Assembly: GCF_026213295.1 (NCBI RefSeq)
Contig: NC_079415.1
Span: 18,532,496-18,596,495 of the forward strand
Reading direction: 5' to 3'
Source: Gadus chalcogrammus
Lineage: Eukaryota; Chordata; Actinopteri; Gadiformes; Gadidae
Length of the DNA stretch: 64,000 nt
Position 1 is the stretch's first letter. Every line of letters starts with the position of its first letter. The position numbers and the translations under genes were made by a program. Shown piece after piece: positions 53,060-64,000 of this stretch. The notes under the pieces were generated by a model. It had not been told where the DNA came from, did no database searches, and worked only from the letters and a program-made list of their open reading frames with translations.

Positions 53060-54060
53060 TTTATTGGCGGGTAGTAACCATAGCTTTCTTGTTGCATACC
53101 GCCACCAGCTGTATCGGAGTATGTAACAACAGCATTTATGTATTTTTCTAGGATTAGTTATTATAAGAAAAAAAAAAAGGAAACAGATAAATAAATAAGT
53201 AAGTGGGTACATAGACAGTACCCACTTACTGGGGGGGGGGTTAGGCTATATAAATTCTAAATTATTTCAATTAATCCTGTCCCCTATAACTATAAGTATT
53301 TGATCGCTGCCTTCTAAGTGATACACCCTTACACCCTCTCCTGCTGTATGCCACCTAGACTCCACATTCTTCCTGCTCTCTGCAATTTATCAGCCAACAT
53401 CATTCTCTGCTCCATGTATCTCTCACACTCCATCAATACACGTTCCACAGTTTCTGTTTTCCATATTCACACCCATCGGTTCCCCTTTTCCCTATTAATA
53501 ATAAAGTTGTATTTAGTCTTGTATGTCCTATTCTCATTATTGTAAGCACTGCTCCCTCCCTTCTATTTTTCCCTTTAACACCATGCACACCTACATTTCT
53601 TTGTATATTATAATAATTTCTCTGTCCCATCTATCTTGCCACTTTTTTATTACTTTTTTTTTTATATTGCTTTAGCTTCAATGCTGCTTTACCAGAAGGA
53701 TTATCGATTATATTATTCATTTTTGTTGCTATTTTGGCAGTTTTGTCTGCTCCCTCATTCCCTTTGATTCCTACATGGGCAGGAACCCAGCAAAATTTGA
53801 CAGTTATTCCTGTTCTTGTTGTATTTCTAAAAGAAGGTCCTCTATTACAGGAAAAAAAACAATTGGAACATTACTTAAAGGAGTAGAAGTCACTCTTCTA
53901 TTACTTACCCTATATTACTCTGATATAGCTTTTGTTACCCATCCAAATCCATTACCTTGGTAAATTCCATAATCCAAACATTCCTGGATTACAGTTTTGT
54001 CAGGGTTTTCATAGTCCCTGTAGTCAGCTCCAGTATTCAAGCAACATTGTATCTCTTCTG
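53060..54060 (-). pseudogene. LINE relic with RNase H region
   Basis: - strand pieces read HVGIKGNEGADKTAK (the RNase H end pattern) and, after several stops, HTRLNTTLLLIGKRGTDGCE, the Cys-containing tail of I/Nimb-type LINEs. Heavily decayed. Confidence 0.6.
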
Positions 54061-54590
54061 AGTTATATCGGCACTTCTCCATCTACGTATATTCCATTAA
54101 TGGGTGAAGACCATTACCGTGGTGACGTCACGTGCAACGTCACCTTAGAGGAAGTTGTCTCGTTTGTTTGTTTTCTTTGTTATGCTGTTCTGTGTGGCAT
54201 TTTATATTTTTATGGGAACCAATAAAGGCTTATACAGATTGGCCTTGTGAAGTTCCATAATAATTTCAATTAGATTAATTACAATGAGAATATTTGTTTT
54301 TTGTATATAAATAATGATATTCTACCAAAGACGAGAGGAAAACAATAAATTTACTCAAGCAAGAACAACAAAATAAAGTGAAGCTGCACGTGATAAGGTT
54401 GTATGTTTGAGGTGTAGGATCAACTGAACCAACCTGTCCAATAAGCAATATGGCAGTAGCTGAACCCTTTTAGCTTGACATACTAGAATAGATACCTGCC
54501 ATGATGAAATTAGCAGCCAGCCATGTTTCTCACTACCAGAACCGGGTCCTTTGAACTAACCCAATAATTTGATTTTCTTGAGTGTCATCA
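54061..54590. other. intergenic, nothing recognised
   Basis: AT-rich. A GGTGACGTCACGTGCAACGTCACC dyad near 54120 is the only notable structure. Confidence 0.3.
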
Positions 54591-54591
54591 A

Positions 54592-55295
54592 AACGCACTT
54601 ACATGAAAATCGATTATTGGGTTAGTCCGACTATAATTGGATTATTGGTGCATGTATACACCATAGTCGGGCTAAAATCGAAAATTTTAGGGTTTCTCAT
54701 AGTCGGATTAAGACCCCGGATTATTATTCAATTGATAGTAGCATTAAGCGTGCATGTTTACGGTCAATCAAGTTGGAATTGGATTTAGCGTTAAAGTTAC
54801 TACTTTATAACAGCGTTGATGACTGAACGTTTAGAAAAACATGTATTCAGCCTAGAGGGAAATCGAAGCGTAGTGTGTACTGAATGCGTGTTGATGATGA
54901 TACACTTCTTATTGGGGGTAACTACATTGGCACGACACTGGCTTCCTCCATCTTCTACGCCACCTTTTAAATAAATCGCCGTTTCTCGTTTTCCGATGGC
55001 GACAACAACTCGACTACAGTCTCCTTCTAGTTCCGGCTCACGGCCCCCAGAACATATCTCGAGGATGCGCTGAACGCAAAATCCAATTCCAATTCGATTG
55101 ACCGTAAACATGCACGCTTAATGCGACTATCAATCGAATACTCTAGGGTTCTTAATCTGCGTATGAGAAATCCGATTCGATTTTAATCAGATTTTTAATC
55201 CGATTAAGGTGTATAGATGCATCTTAATAATCTAATCATAGTTAGACTAACCCTATAATTCGATTTTCTTGAGTGTCATGTAAACACACTGACTG
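54592..55295. mobile_element. fold-back element with about 220-bp inverted ends
   Basis: The left arm (54592-54790) and right arm (55075-55295) are imperfect complements. They share GCATTAAGCGTGCATGTTTA and GGTTAGTCxxACTATxATTxGATTATT. About 280 bp of unrelated sequence lies between. Confidence 0.75.
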
Positions 55296-55690
55296 GTTAA
55301 GTTTTTTTTGTATCAATGTGTGGTGGACGTATTTGAGAGTTGCTCAAGTTGGGTCCAGATCTCCATTGTGACCCTTTGTCCTCCACATGAGACACAAGAC
55401 AGGGGTATCAGGTATACTCCTTAGAGTGCCAAACTGTCAATGAAAGTATCATAACTCTAGTCAAAGAAAACCCCTGACAAAGATAAATAAACACATATAT
55501 AATAAACAATATACAAAAGCTTTATGTTGATATTGCTTTTACCAACTAGTTTATCTAGTTTATTTATAAACATTATTTATTTATATATTCATTCCATTTT
55601 ATCTCTGATGTATTTATTTGTTGTTTCTATATTACTGTGTTGACAACAAGCTGATCAAACAAATTGCCCATAGTGGGATTAATACATTTG
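55296..55690. other. AT-rich intergenic, nothing recognised
   Basis: No ORF, no clear repeat ends. Confidence 0.3.
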
Positions 55691-57377
55691 TTTGTATTGT
55701 ATTGTATTGTATTTACATTTACATTTACATTTAGGGCATTTAGCAAACGCTTTTATCCAAAGCGACTTACAATAAGTACATTTGTCATAAGAAGTGCAAC
55801 AATATATCGCTGTCGGTACAGTAAGGATGTTCATAGAAACAAGTGTAAGTACAACAATCACTAGGCTAACCAATTCCCCGTGTTACAGCAATGATAGCAG
55901 CTACTGCAGTTGCTACACAGTTAAGTACTATAATACAATACAACACAATACAATACTATGTACAATGGTGGCCAGAAGGGGGAGGGTGGCTATGCAGAGT
56001 CGAGGTGGACTCTGAACAGGTGAGTCTTGAGTCTTTTTCGGAAGGTAGTGAGCGACTCTGCGGTCCTGAGAACGGCAGGGAGCTCGTTCCACCACTGAGG
56101 TCCCAAAACTGAGAAAAGTTGTGACTTTGCTGATCGACCTTTGCTAGCTCTTAGCGATGGAGGTACCAGACGTCAAGCTGAGATAGTTGAGCGGAGGGAT
56201 CGAGCTGGGGTGTGTGGAATTTGATGCGAGCTGCTACAGGGAGCCAGTGGAGGTCCCGGAAGAGGGGGGTCACATGGGAGAACTTCGGTAGGTTGAACAC
56301 GAGGCGCGCTGCCGCATTCTGGATGCGCTGCAAGGGTTTAATCGCAGAGGCAGGAAGTCCAGCCAGGAGTGAGTTGCAGTAGTCGAGGCCGGAGATGACC
56401 AGTGATTGGAATAGAAGCTGAGCTGCTTCCCTTGTGAGGAAGGGCCGGATTCTGCGGTTGTTGTAAAGCACAAATCTGCAGGATCGGGCCACCGCAGTGA
56501 TGTTTGCGGTGCAGCATAACTGATGGTTCAATACCCCACCGAGGTTTCTGGCAGTTGGAGAAGGAGGAGGAGAAGGAGATACAGTGATGTTCTCAACGGT
56601 GACCAGTAAGTCCATGTGTGGGCAATTTTTCCCTGGGATTAGGAGGAGGTCGGTTTTGTTGAGGTTAAGCCTCAGGTGATGGGCAGTTGTCCAGGTGCTG
56701 ACGTCCGCCAGACATTACGATATGCGTGTTGCAATCAGGGCTTTATCAGATGAGGGGAAAGAGAGAAAAAGCTGAGTGTCGTCCGCATAGCAGTGATAGG
56801 AAAAGCTGTGCGATGTAATTACAGAGCCCAGAGATCTGGTATAGAGGGAGAACAGAAGAGGCCCCAGTACAGAGCCTTGAGGGACGCCAGTTTCAAGCGT
56901 GCAAGGTTTGGAGAAGGAGCCATTTCATGTCACTTGATAGGTGTGGTTCATCAGGTAGGATGTGAACCAGGAAAGAGCAGATTCAGCGATGCCAAGGTCG
57001 GCAAGAGTGGCAAGGAGGATCTGGTGGTTCACCGGGTCAAATGCTGCGGACAGGTCGAGGAGAATGAGAACCGATGAAAGGGACGAGGCTCTGGCAGCAC
57101 GGAGGGACTCAGTCACCGCGAGGAGATCCGTCTCAGTGGAGTGTGCCTTCTTGAAGCCTGACTGGTGAGGGTCAAGCAGGTTGTTAGATGAGAGATAGGA
57201 GGACAGTTGGTTAGCAATGGCACGTTCCAGTGTTTTAGAGAGGAATGAAAGAAGAGATACCGGTCTGTAGTTCTGTATGTCGGTGGTATTCAGAGTTGGA
57301 TTTTTGAGGAGAGGCTTTATTCTGGCAGTCTTGAAAGATGCTGGAACAATGCCTGAAGTGAGGGAGGAGTTCATAAG

Positions 57378-57619
57378 CAGTGTTGGGGGTAACGCGTTAG
57401 AACTAACGCGTTAGAGTACTCTTATTCGTTTTTTTCAGTAACGAGTAACCTAACGCGTTAGTTTTGCGAATTCAGTAAACAGTAACTTGTTAATTTCCAA
57501 AATAACCACTCGTTACTCCGTTACTTTAAGATTTTCCCTCGATAAGGAAAGTAAAGTCCCGGGTTTTCTGCATTTAGTCAGATGCTGCTGCCCTGCTCCT
57601 TGCATCTCTCTCTCTCGCT

Positions 57620-57656
<37 letters not shown>

Positions 57657-59012
57657 CACCTGTGTGTGTAAGCTACGTGTGTCACCGCGGCAAGATGGAC
57701 GAGAAGATAGCCTTATGCCGCTTTTCCACTGCATGGTACCAGCTCGACACGACTCGACTCGACTCGACTCAGCTCGCCTTTTTTGCGTTTCCACCGCGAT
57801 CTAGTACCTCAAGTGGCTGCTTTTTCTAGTACCGCCTCGCTCTAGGTTCCAAGCGGCTGAGCCGATGCTAAAATGTGACGTCGGCAGACGGCCGGCCACT
57901 GATTGGCCAGAGAGTGTGACGAAGTCACGAGAGCGACATGGCAACCATGCTGGTAACGATAGAACAGCCATAGTAGCGCCGCAGCCAACATATTCCACTT
58001 CTTCAACATGCCAGCGAATAATACGAACACGAATACCATCGCATCGATGTTCTCCATTGTTGTTATGTGGGTTCTGTCCATGTGTGGGTTACGTAGGTGT
58101 TGTTTGCGTCGCGTACAAAAATACGTCACGGCCCTTTCGCGCAGACGACCCCGCCCACGTCCCGGAGGTACTATTTGCGGTGGAAAAGCACCCGCGCTGC
58201 TACCGTGTCGAGTCGTGTCGAGTCGTGTTGTGTCGAGTCGAGCTACATGTGCGGTGGAAAAGCGGCATTAGATTCCTGGAGGTACGCTCATTATTTTGAG
58301 TTACAGAGCGAAAAGGACAAGAAGAACATAGTGGTCGTTTTGAGCACCTTCTTCTCCTACGTTTCAACCATTACTTTGGTGATAAATAGGCTAAAGGTAG
58401 CCTACGTGATTGTTATGAATGTAGGGCTATAGGGTCACACGAACTTTTTCAGTTCTTCAATGTTTTTTAGTGCCATGCACTGTTCTTTTGTGCAACGCAT
58501 ACGGTTAAATTGAGTTAAATTTCCAATTCTAAAAGGTTGCGTGCCTACCTGTTAAGCACTTTGTTAGGCGCCTGCACTTGTAAAGTGGATAAGCTATGTG
58601 TGACGCACTGTTCTTTTGTGCGCAGCCAATACGGTAAGCTACATTCTGTTAAAATAACTGCCTGTTACCGGAGTATGTTATTCATGGGAGCTGTTCAAAT
58701 GATCAAAGGATGAATGCCTGTTAAATAAAACGTGCAATATGATGACTGTCTTTCCTGTCCTTATGCTATAGGTTCATGATTGATTCATAAACAGTCAGCA
58801 CTGTTGGTGCATCTAAAGGAGGATGTGTGTTGTTGTTGCGCTAGGCGGACACGCACGCACCCCAAACGCATTTTAATTGTTGGTAACGCACGAGTACTCT
58901 TAACGCGTTTCTTTTATTTATAGGTAACGTAGTAACGTAACGGATTACTTTTAATTGATAGTAACGAAGTAACCCAACTGATTACTTTCAAAAGTAACGA
59001 TACCCAACACTG
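57378..59012. mobile_element. hAT element inside the L2 LINE
   Basis: CAGTGTTGGGGGTAACGCG at the left, AAAGTAACGATACCCAACAC then TG at the right. The 8-bp duplication TTCATAAG / TTGATAAG (57370-57377, 59013-59020) has one mismatch. Many AACGCGTTA / GTAACG motifs near the ends. It carries a (TG)n at about 57622-57650 and a nested MITE. Confidence 0.85.
57716..58267. mobile_element. Harbinger-type MITE inside the hAT element
   Basis: TGCCGCTTTTCCACTGCATG at the left, TGCGGTGGAAAAGCGGCA at the right, TTA on both sides (57713-57715 and 58268-58270). Subterminal CGACTCGACTCG repeats at both ends, inverted. Confidence 0.88.
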
Positions 59013-60407
59013 TTGATAAGTGAGGTGAGAAATTACAGGATGTCGCTTGAGACATGGGGGATGGGAGGAGGGAGGATGGAGGCAGGGATAAAAGAGGAGC
59101 TAATGTCCTTTACTTTCTGGGTACAATAGGTAACAAAGTCATCAGCAGTGAGGCAGGAAGGAGGTCGGGGTGAGGGAGGGTTTGAGGGACAAGAACAGGG
59201 AAAACAGTTTCCTGGGGTTTCAGGCGGAGGAGTGGATTTTGGTCCGGTAGAAGGCAGATTTGGTTGTTGACACAGTGGAGGTGAAATCAGAAAGAAGGAA
59301 AAGATAGTGAGATAGATCATTAGGACAGTCTGATCTCTTCCATTTCCTCTCAGCTGCCCGCAACTTTGTTCTACAAGTCTGCAGAGGTCCGGACAGCCAA
59401 GGAGGGGGGGGGGGGGGGTGAGGATTGCGCTGGTCTGGAGTGGAAGGGACAGAGGGAATCCGAGAGGGAGGATAGCAGAGTGTCTGAAGATTCCTCTGTA
59501 GATAGTTGAGAGAATCGTTCGATAGAAGGTAGTGAAGACAGAACAGTAGAGGGAGAGGGGGGGGGACTGGGGACTAGTGGGGACTAGAGAGGAGGGGGGG
59601 AGAGGATTTCAAGGGGAGAGAAAAATCAACAAAGTGATGGTCAGACACGCGGAGCGGGGTAACGGAGAGAACAGAGGTGCCGCAGGACCTAGTGAATATT
59701 AGGTCAAGCTGGTTCCCGACCCTGTGTGTGGGAGGAGAAGGGGATAGTGTTAAATCGAAGGTGGCAAAATAATTGGTTAGTTCAGGTGAGTGCAACTTCT
59801 CTGGCAGGATGTTGAAGTCGCCGAGGATAACGAGTGGTGTGCCATCCTCAGGAAAGCAGCTGAGGAGGGCATCCATCTCGTCGTAGAAGTCACGGAGGGG
59901 ACCAGGAGGACGGTAGATCACCACAATGGAGAGCTTGATAGGAAGGGTGACAGTGACAGCGTGGAGTTCAAACGCAGATCTGGCCAAGTGTTCTAGTGGA
60001 AGAACCTGGTAGGACCACATGGGCGTGATGAGCAGTCCGGTCCCTCCTCCTCGCCCAGATGGTCTAGGGGTGTGCGAGAATGAGTAGACGGTGGAGAGGG
60101 CAGCAGGAGTAGCAGAGTTCTCTGGGGTGATCCAAGTCTCTGTCAGGGCCAGGAAGTGAAGGGTCATGAGGGACGCGTAGGCTGAAATCGAGTCCGCCTT
60201 CTTGACCGCCGATTGGCAGTTCCAGAGTCCTTCCCTCACCTCAAGGTCAGTGTAAGCAAGGGGAGGTTGATGGCACAGATTAGACGGGTTACTGCGCAGA
60301 GTAGAGGAGCTATGGTAACGCCGTCTACGGGTGGAAATCCTGACAATGAGTGAAGTACGACACATAGCTGCAATAGGGCAGGTGGCCTCCCCGGGCTTCC
60401 TCGCGGG

Positions 60408-60539
60408 ACTCCCACAGAGAGACTCCCTTAGTCTTTGTTTCCCGGGTCTTGACTCCCACAGAGAGACTCCCTTAGTCTTTGTTTCCCGGGTCTTGACTCC
60501 CACTGAGAGACTCCCTTAGTCTTTGTTTCCCGGGTCTTT
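60408..60539. repeat. 44-bp tandem repeat x3 in the 5' part of the L2 LINE
   Basis: Units of GACTCCCACAGAGAGACTCC followed by CTTAGTCTTTGTTTCCCGGG, nearly identical. Possibly part of the LINE 5' region. Confidence 0.9.
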
Positions 60540-60560
60540 CTTTGCTGGGTCCTGATGCTA

Positions 60561-61872
60561 CAGCTGACGCTAATAACAGCTAGCCCTTAAATGCGCAAGG
60601 TAGCTCTGGCAGACTTAGCTCCGCCCAGCTATCAAGGCTTTTGTTCTCACCTTAAGTGACGGAAACTAGCCAGAGTGACCTCTTAACTGATCACAACAGC
60701 ACAGGCCTAAATCACACAGCAGTAACAGACGGAAAGTTAGAACAAGCAATCGTAATTCTAAATGCTAGGAATCTTAGTTACCAAACTCACCTACAGCCAG
60801 ATATGAGAAAACCTTCTTGCAAGGCAAAATGTATTACACTGCATGTATTTGAATGTTTCTAGCATCTTTTAGAGTCAGACAGGCCTTGATCTTCATATCG
60901 GCCTACCCAGATCCTTCAGGGTAGAGAGACAGAACACACAGTGCATTCCGTTCATGTCTCCAAATGTTTTAAATTCACATTCAAAATGTTGGCATTCCTC
61001 AGGTTCTTGAAGTAAAAAAATGTAATGAGTAAGAATCTTGGTTCACTGGTTCTGGGTAACATAGTTGTTCATCTGCATCATATAAAATGATGTATTAATA
61101 ATATATTCTATTCATTCCATAGAAATATGTGTTCAATGGTATAATGTCTGCCACTTTATTGGATGTATCTGCTTGTTCATTGTATGCATTAGTCTTCACT
61201 TGCTTGGCTCTGTTTTTACAGTCAACTTAACACTTCAGGGTCTTCACCCCCCTGAGTTGATGATCTCACCAGGATGCTAATGCTAATTTGTGTCTCTCTT
61301 CAGCAGCGCTATTGTAGAGTTTCCTCCTTGAAGAAACTGTGAAGGACAATGTGGAGGTGGAGCTTTTCAACTGCTGATCAGAACAGTAAAATAGTTCATC
61401 TGGCCTTTTGGTACGATCAGCTTTCTGTCTACATTGTCAACGTCTGCTACTGCCCTTCACTGTTGAACTGTGTCAAATCTTTCATGGCAATTAACAAGGC
61501 TTGAGCAGGTACCTTGATGTAGAACTCTATTTCACACTCAGTTCCAGCTGTATGAAGACACACTAAACACACCGCTCCAACTATTGTCTCCCCTTGCTCT
61601 GCTCAGGTCCAAACGGAGGGTGATTTCATGGCAGTTGCAACCAATAAGGAATGCGATGATGTTCTCCTTGATGGCAGTTGGTCCATGAGCTGTTTATAGT
61701 GTTTATCTTCGTTCTTCATGACTTTCAACAAGTCTGCTCCACCCTTCATGATCTCACTTTAAACTAATCTAACTTAGTGTCTGTATGTTTAGAAGTCTTA
61801 ACCAAGACCACACCACACACTTACTCTGTGAAACTGTGTATTAAATTAATATTGAGAATACATTCAAAACAC
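60561..61872. other. intergenic, nothing recognised
   Basis: Mixed sequence. Short AT-rich and - strand-like decayed coding traces, no convincing ORF or repeat ends. Confidence 0.35.
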
Positions 61873-63401
61873 CTCATCCTCATCCTCATCCTCATCCGCT
61901 TATCCGGGGTCGGGTCGCGGGGGGAGCAGCTCAAGCAGGGGGCCCCAGACTTCCCTTTCCCGGGCCACATTGACCAGCTCTGACGGGGCGATCCCGAGGC
62001 GTTCCCAGGCCAGTGTTGAGATATAATCTCTCCACCTAGTCCTGGGTCTTCCCCGAGGTCTCCTCCCCACTGGACGTGCCTGAAACACCTCCCAAGGAAG
62101 GCGCCCAGTGGGCATCCTTACCAGATGCCCGAACCACCTCAGCTGACTCCTTTCTAAGTAAAGGAGCAGCGGCTCTAATCCGAGTTCCTCACGGATGGCT
62201 GAGCTTCTCACCCTATCCCTAAGGGAGACGCCAGCCACCCTTCTGAGAAAACTCATCTCGGCCGCTTGTACCTGCGATCTCATCCTTTCGGTCATCACCC
62301 AGCCCTCATGACCATAGGTGAGGATAGGAACGAAGATCGACCGGTAGATCGAGAGCTTTGCCTTGCGGCTCAGCTCTCTTTTCGTTACAACGGTGCGGTA
62401 AAGCGAACGCAATACCGCCCCCGCTGCTCCGATTCTCCGGCCAATCTCACGCTCCAAAGTACCCTCACTCGCGAACAAGACCCCGAGGTACTTGAACTCC
62501 TTCACTTGGGCTAAGGACTCATTTCCTACCCGGAGTAAGCAATCCACCGGTTTCCTGCTAAGAGTCATGGCCTCAGATTTAGCGGTGCTGATCCTCATCC
62601 CAGCCGCTTCACACTCGGCCGCCAGCCGATCCAGTGAGTGCTGAAGGTCACAGGGGATGATCCAATGAGGACCACATCATCTGCAAAAAGCAGTGACGAG
62701 ATCCTCAGACCACCGAACTGCAACCCCTCCCCACCACGACTACGCCTCGATATCCTGTCCATGTATATCGCAAACAGGATTGGTGACAAGGCGCAGCCCT
62801 GGCGGAGACCAGCACCCACTGAGAACGAAACTGACTGGCTGCCGAGAACACGAACACAGCTCTCGCTTTGGGAGTACAAAGATTGGATGGCCCTGAGGAT
62901 AGACCCCCTTACCCCATACTCCCGCAGCACCTCCCACAGTTTCTCCTTCTCCAGATCCACAAAACACATGTAGACCGGATGGGCATACTCCCAGGCCCCC
63001 TCCAGGATCCTTGCGAGAGTGAAGAGCTGGTCCGTAGTTCCACGTCCGGGGCGAAAACCGCATTGTTCCTCTTCAATCTGAGGTTCGACGATCGGCCGAA
63101 CCCTCCTTTCCAGCACCTTGGAGTAGACTTTACCAGGGAGGCTGAGAAGTGTGATACCCCGGTAATTGGCACACACTCTCTGGTCCCCCTTTTTGAACAG
63201 GGGAACCACCACCCCGGTTTGCCACTCCCTTGGCACTGTACCCGACTCCCACGCGATGTTGAATAGGCGTGTCAACCATGACAGCCCCTCAACACCCAGA
63301 GCCTTAAGCATTTCTGGCTGGATCTCATCAATCCCTGGGGCTTTGCCACTGCGGAGATGTTTGACTACCTCAGTGACCTCCACCAGGGAAATTGACGACA
63401 T
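61873..63401 (-). mobile_element. LINE reverse transcriptase relic, 5'-truncated
   Basis: The upstream part (63401-62595) reads VVKHLRSGKAPGIDEIQPEM, VPLFKKGDQRVCANYRGITL, QCGFRPGRGTTDQLFTLARI, GLRQGCALSPILFAIYMDRI and LLFADDVVLIGSS. After a frameshift, 62598-61900 reads KEFKYLGVLFASEG, AKLSIYRSIFVPILTYGHEG, RSQLRWFGHLVRMP and LLPPRPDPG. The 3' tail is (GATGAG)n at about 61873-61896. The AYDRVP stretch after VDLEK is deleted. Confidence 0.85.
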
Positions 63402-63782
63402 ACAACTGAAATAAAAAAATACTTACTTTTTTTTAAAAAAGCATGACCACTTTGCATTTGAAAACACAATTTCACAGATTCTATATTTTACTTTTACATA
63501 AGAAGAATGTTGAATGTTACTTATCCTACACTCTGGGGATTTATTTACTTAAGTAGTCTATAACTATATGTACTGTATGTAGGGGTATGACTTAAAGTAG
63601 AATATGTTTAACAAACTATATAGGAATATCTCTATTCTCCAATACACTGTAACTATAGATCTACAACATAAAATCAATATTGGCAATGAGTTATCGTGGT
63701 TGGCCTCAACTGTGTTGTTGGAAGGATTTATATGAAACCATTTTCCACCATTTGCAAACTGTGACATAGCAGAGACAGAGAG
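63402..63782. other. AT-rich, nothing recognised
   Basis: No ORF or terminal repeats seen. Confidence 0.3.
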
Positions 63783-63803
63783 AGAGAGAGAGGGAGAGGG
63801 AGT

Positions 63804-63892
<89 letters not shown>
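63783..63892. repeat. (GA)n microsatellite
   Basis: GA run with a few early interruptions (GGGAGAGGGAGTGAGTGAG). Confidence 0.96.
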
Positions 63893-63896
<4 letters not shown>

Positions 63897-64000
63897 ATAA
63901 GTTTTATGATCTAATGCATAATTTCAAAGTAGCCTGTATCTCCAGATGAATATCCAAATGGAACGTTACTAAAGAGGCTTATTTCAATCAACTTCTGAAA

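Larger units (their letters stand above)
55700..60560 (-). mobile_element. L2-type LINE, split by a hAT insertion at 57378-59012
   Basis: - strand order: endonuclease (60503-59574, with LTETWITPENSATPAALSTV, VVIYRPPG, VILGDFNI and VSDHHFVDFSL), reverse transcriptase N part (57374-56925, NYRPVSLLSFLSKTLERAIA, LLDLSAAFD), [11 protein letters not shown] at about 56757-56789, and the C part (56615-56151, NLGGVLNHQL, LDYCNSLLAGLP). The 3' end carries ATCCAAAGCGACTTACAATA and short TACATT repeats (55712-55735). Frameshifts and stops make it inactive. Confidence 0.85.

Noticed and set aside
52889..53212. Frame with a long Glu run upstream of hmgcr
   Set aside because: Produced by the (GAA)n tract and not supported by splice sites or similarity.

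Overview
This is vertebrate nuclear DNA, almost certainly from a ray-finned fish. It holds two split genes arranged tail to tail: cert1 (ceramide transfer protein, formerly COL4A3BP) on the + strand with coding exons from 18364 to 35809, and hmgcr (HMG-CoA reductase) on the - strand with coding exons from 52272 down to 39255. The same convergent HMGCR/CERT1 pair is known in human 5q13, so this is conserved synteny. I read both genes exon by exon. cert1 gives 16 coding exons (599 codons) and hmgcr 19 coding exons (921 codons). All junctions have GT/AG and a consistent phase. The very long (GT)n/(CA)n tracts recall gadid (cod-like) genomes, but that is only an inference.

Layout. 1-17.7 kb contains no host gene I can recognise. 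It is a mosaic of DNA transposons: a decayed piggyBac-like transposase (about 2.2-3.4 kb), TTAA-flanked non-autonomous elements, a hAT relic that keeps the end of its transposase (6.3-7.0 kb), and two nearly identical PIF/Harbinger copies facing each other (8.5-12.4 kb). A four-element nest follows at 13.5-16.1 kb, then a large palindrome split by a MITE (16.4-16.9 kb). The cert1 promoter region is near 17.7-17.9 kb. Introns of cert1 hold microsatellites, a LINE, a tRNA-derived SINE and hAT MITEs. 36.0-39.25 kb is the shared 3' flank of the two genes. hmgcr runs to a CRE-like site and a (GAA)n tract near 53.0 kb. 53-64 kb is again mobile DNA: three LINE relics, one of them split by a hAT element that itself carries a Harbinger MITE, and a long-TIR fold-back element.

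How the genes relate. HMGCR makes mevalonate in the ER membrane, the rate-limiting step of sterol synthesis. CERT moves ceramide from ER to trans-Golgi for sphingomyelin synthesis. Both act in ER lipid supply, but nothing in the sequence shows joint control. The points most worth checking are structural: complementary (GT)61 and (CA)53 tracts around cert1 exon 3, a LINE abutting the cert1 exon 8 acceptor, and tandem arrays that carry copies of real hmgcr splice sites. An in-frame duplication in the hmgcr linker exon and the inverted Harbinger pair also stand out. I found no CRISPR array, phage, prokaryotic operon or clearly new gene system.
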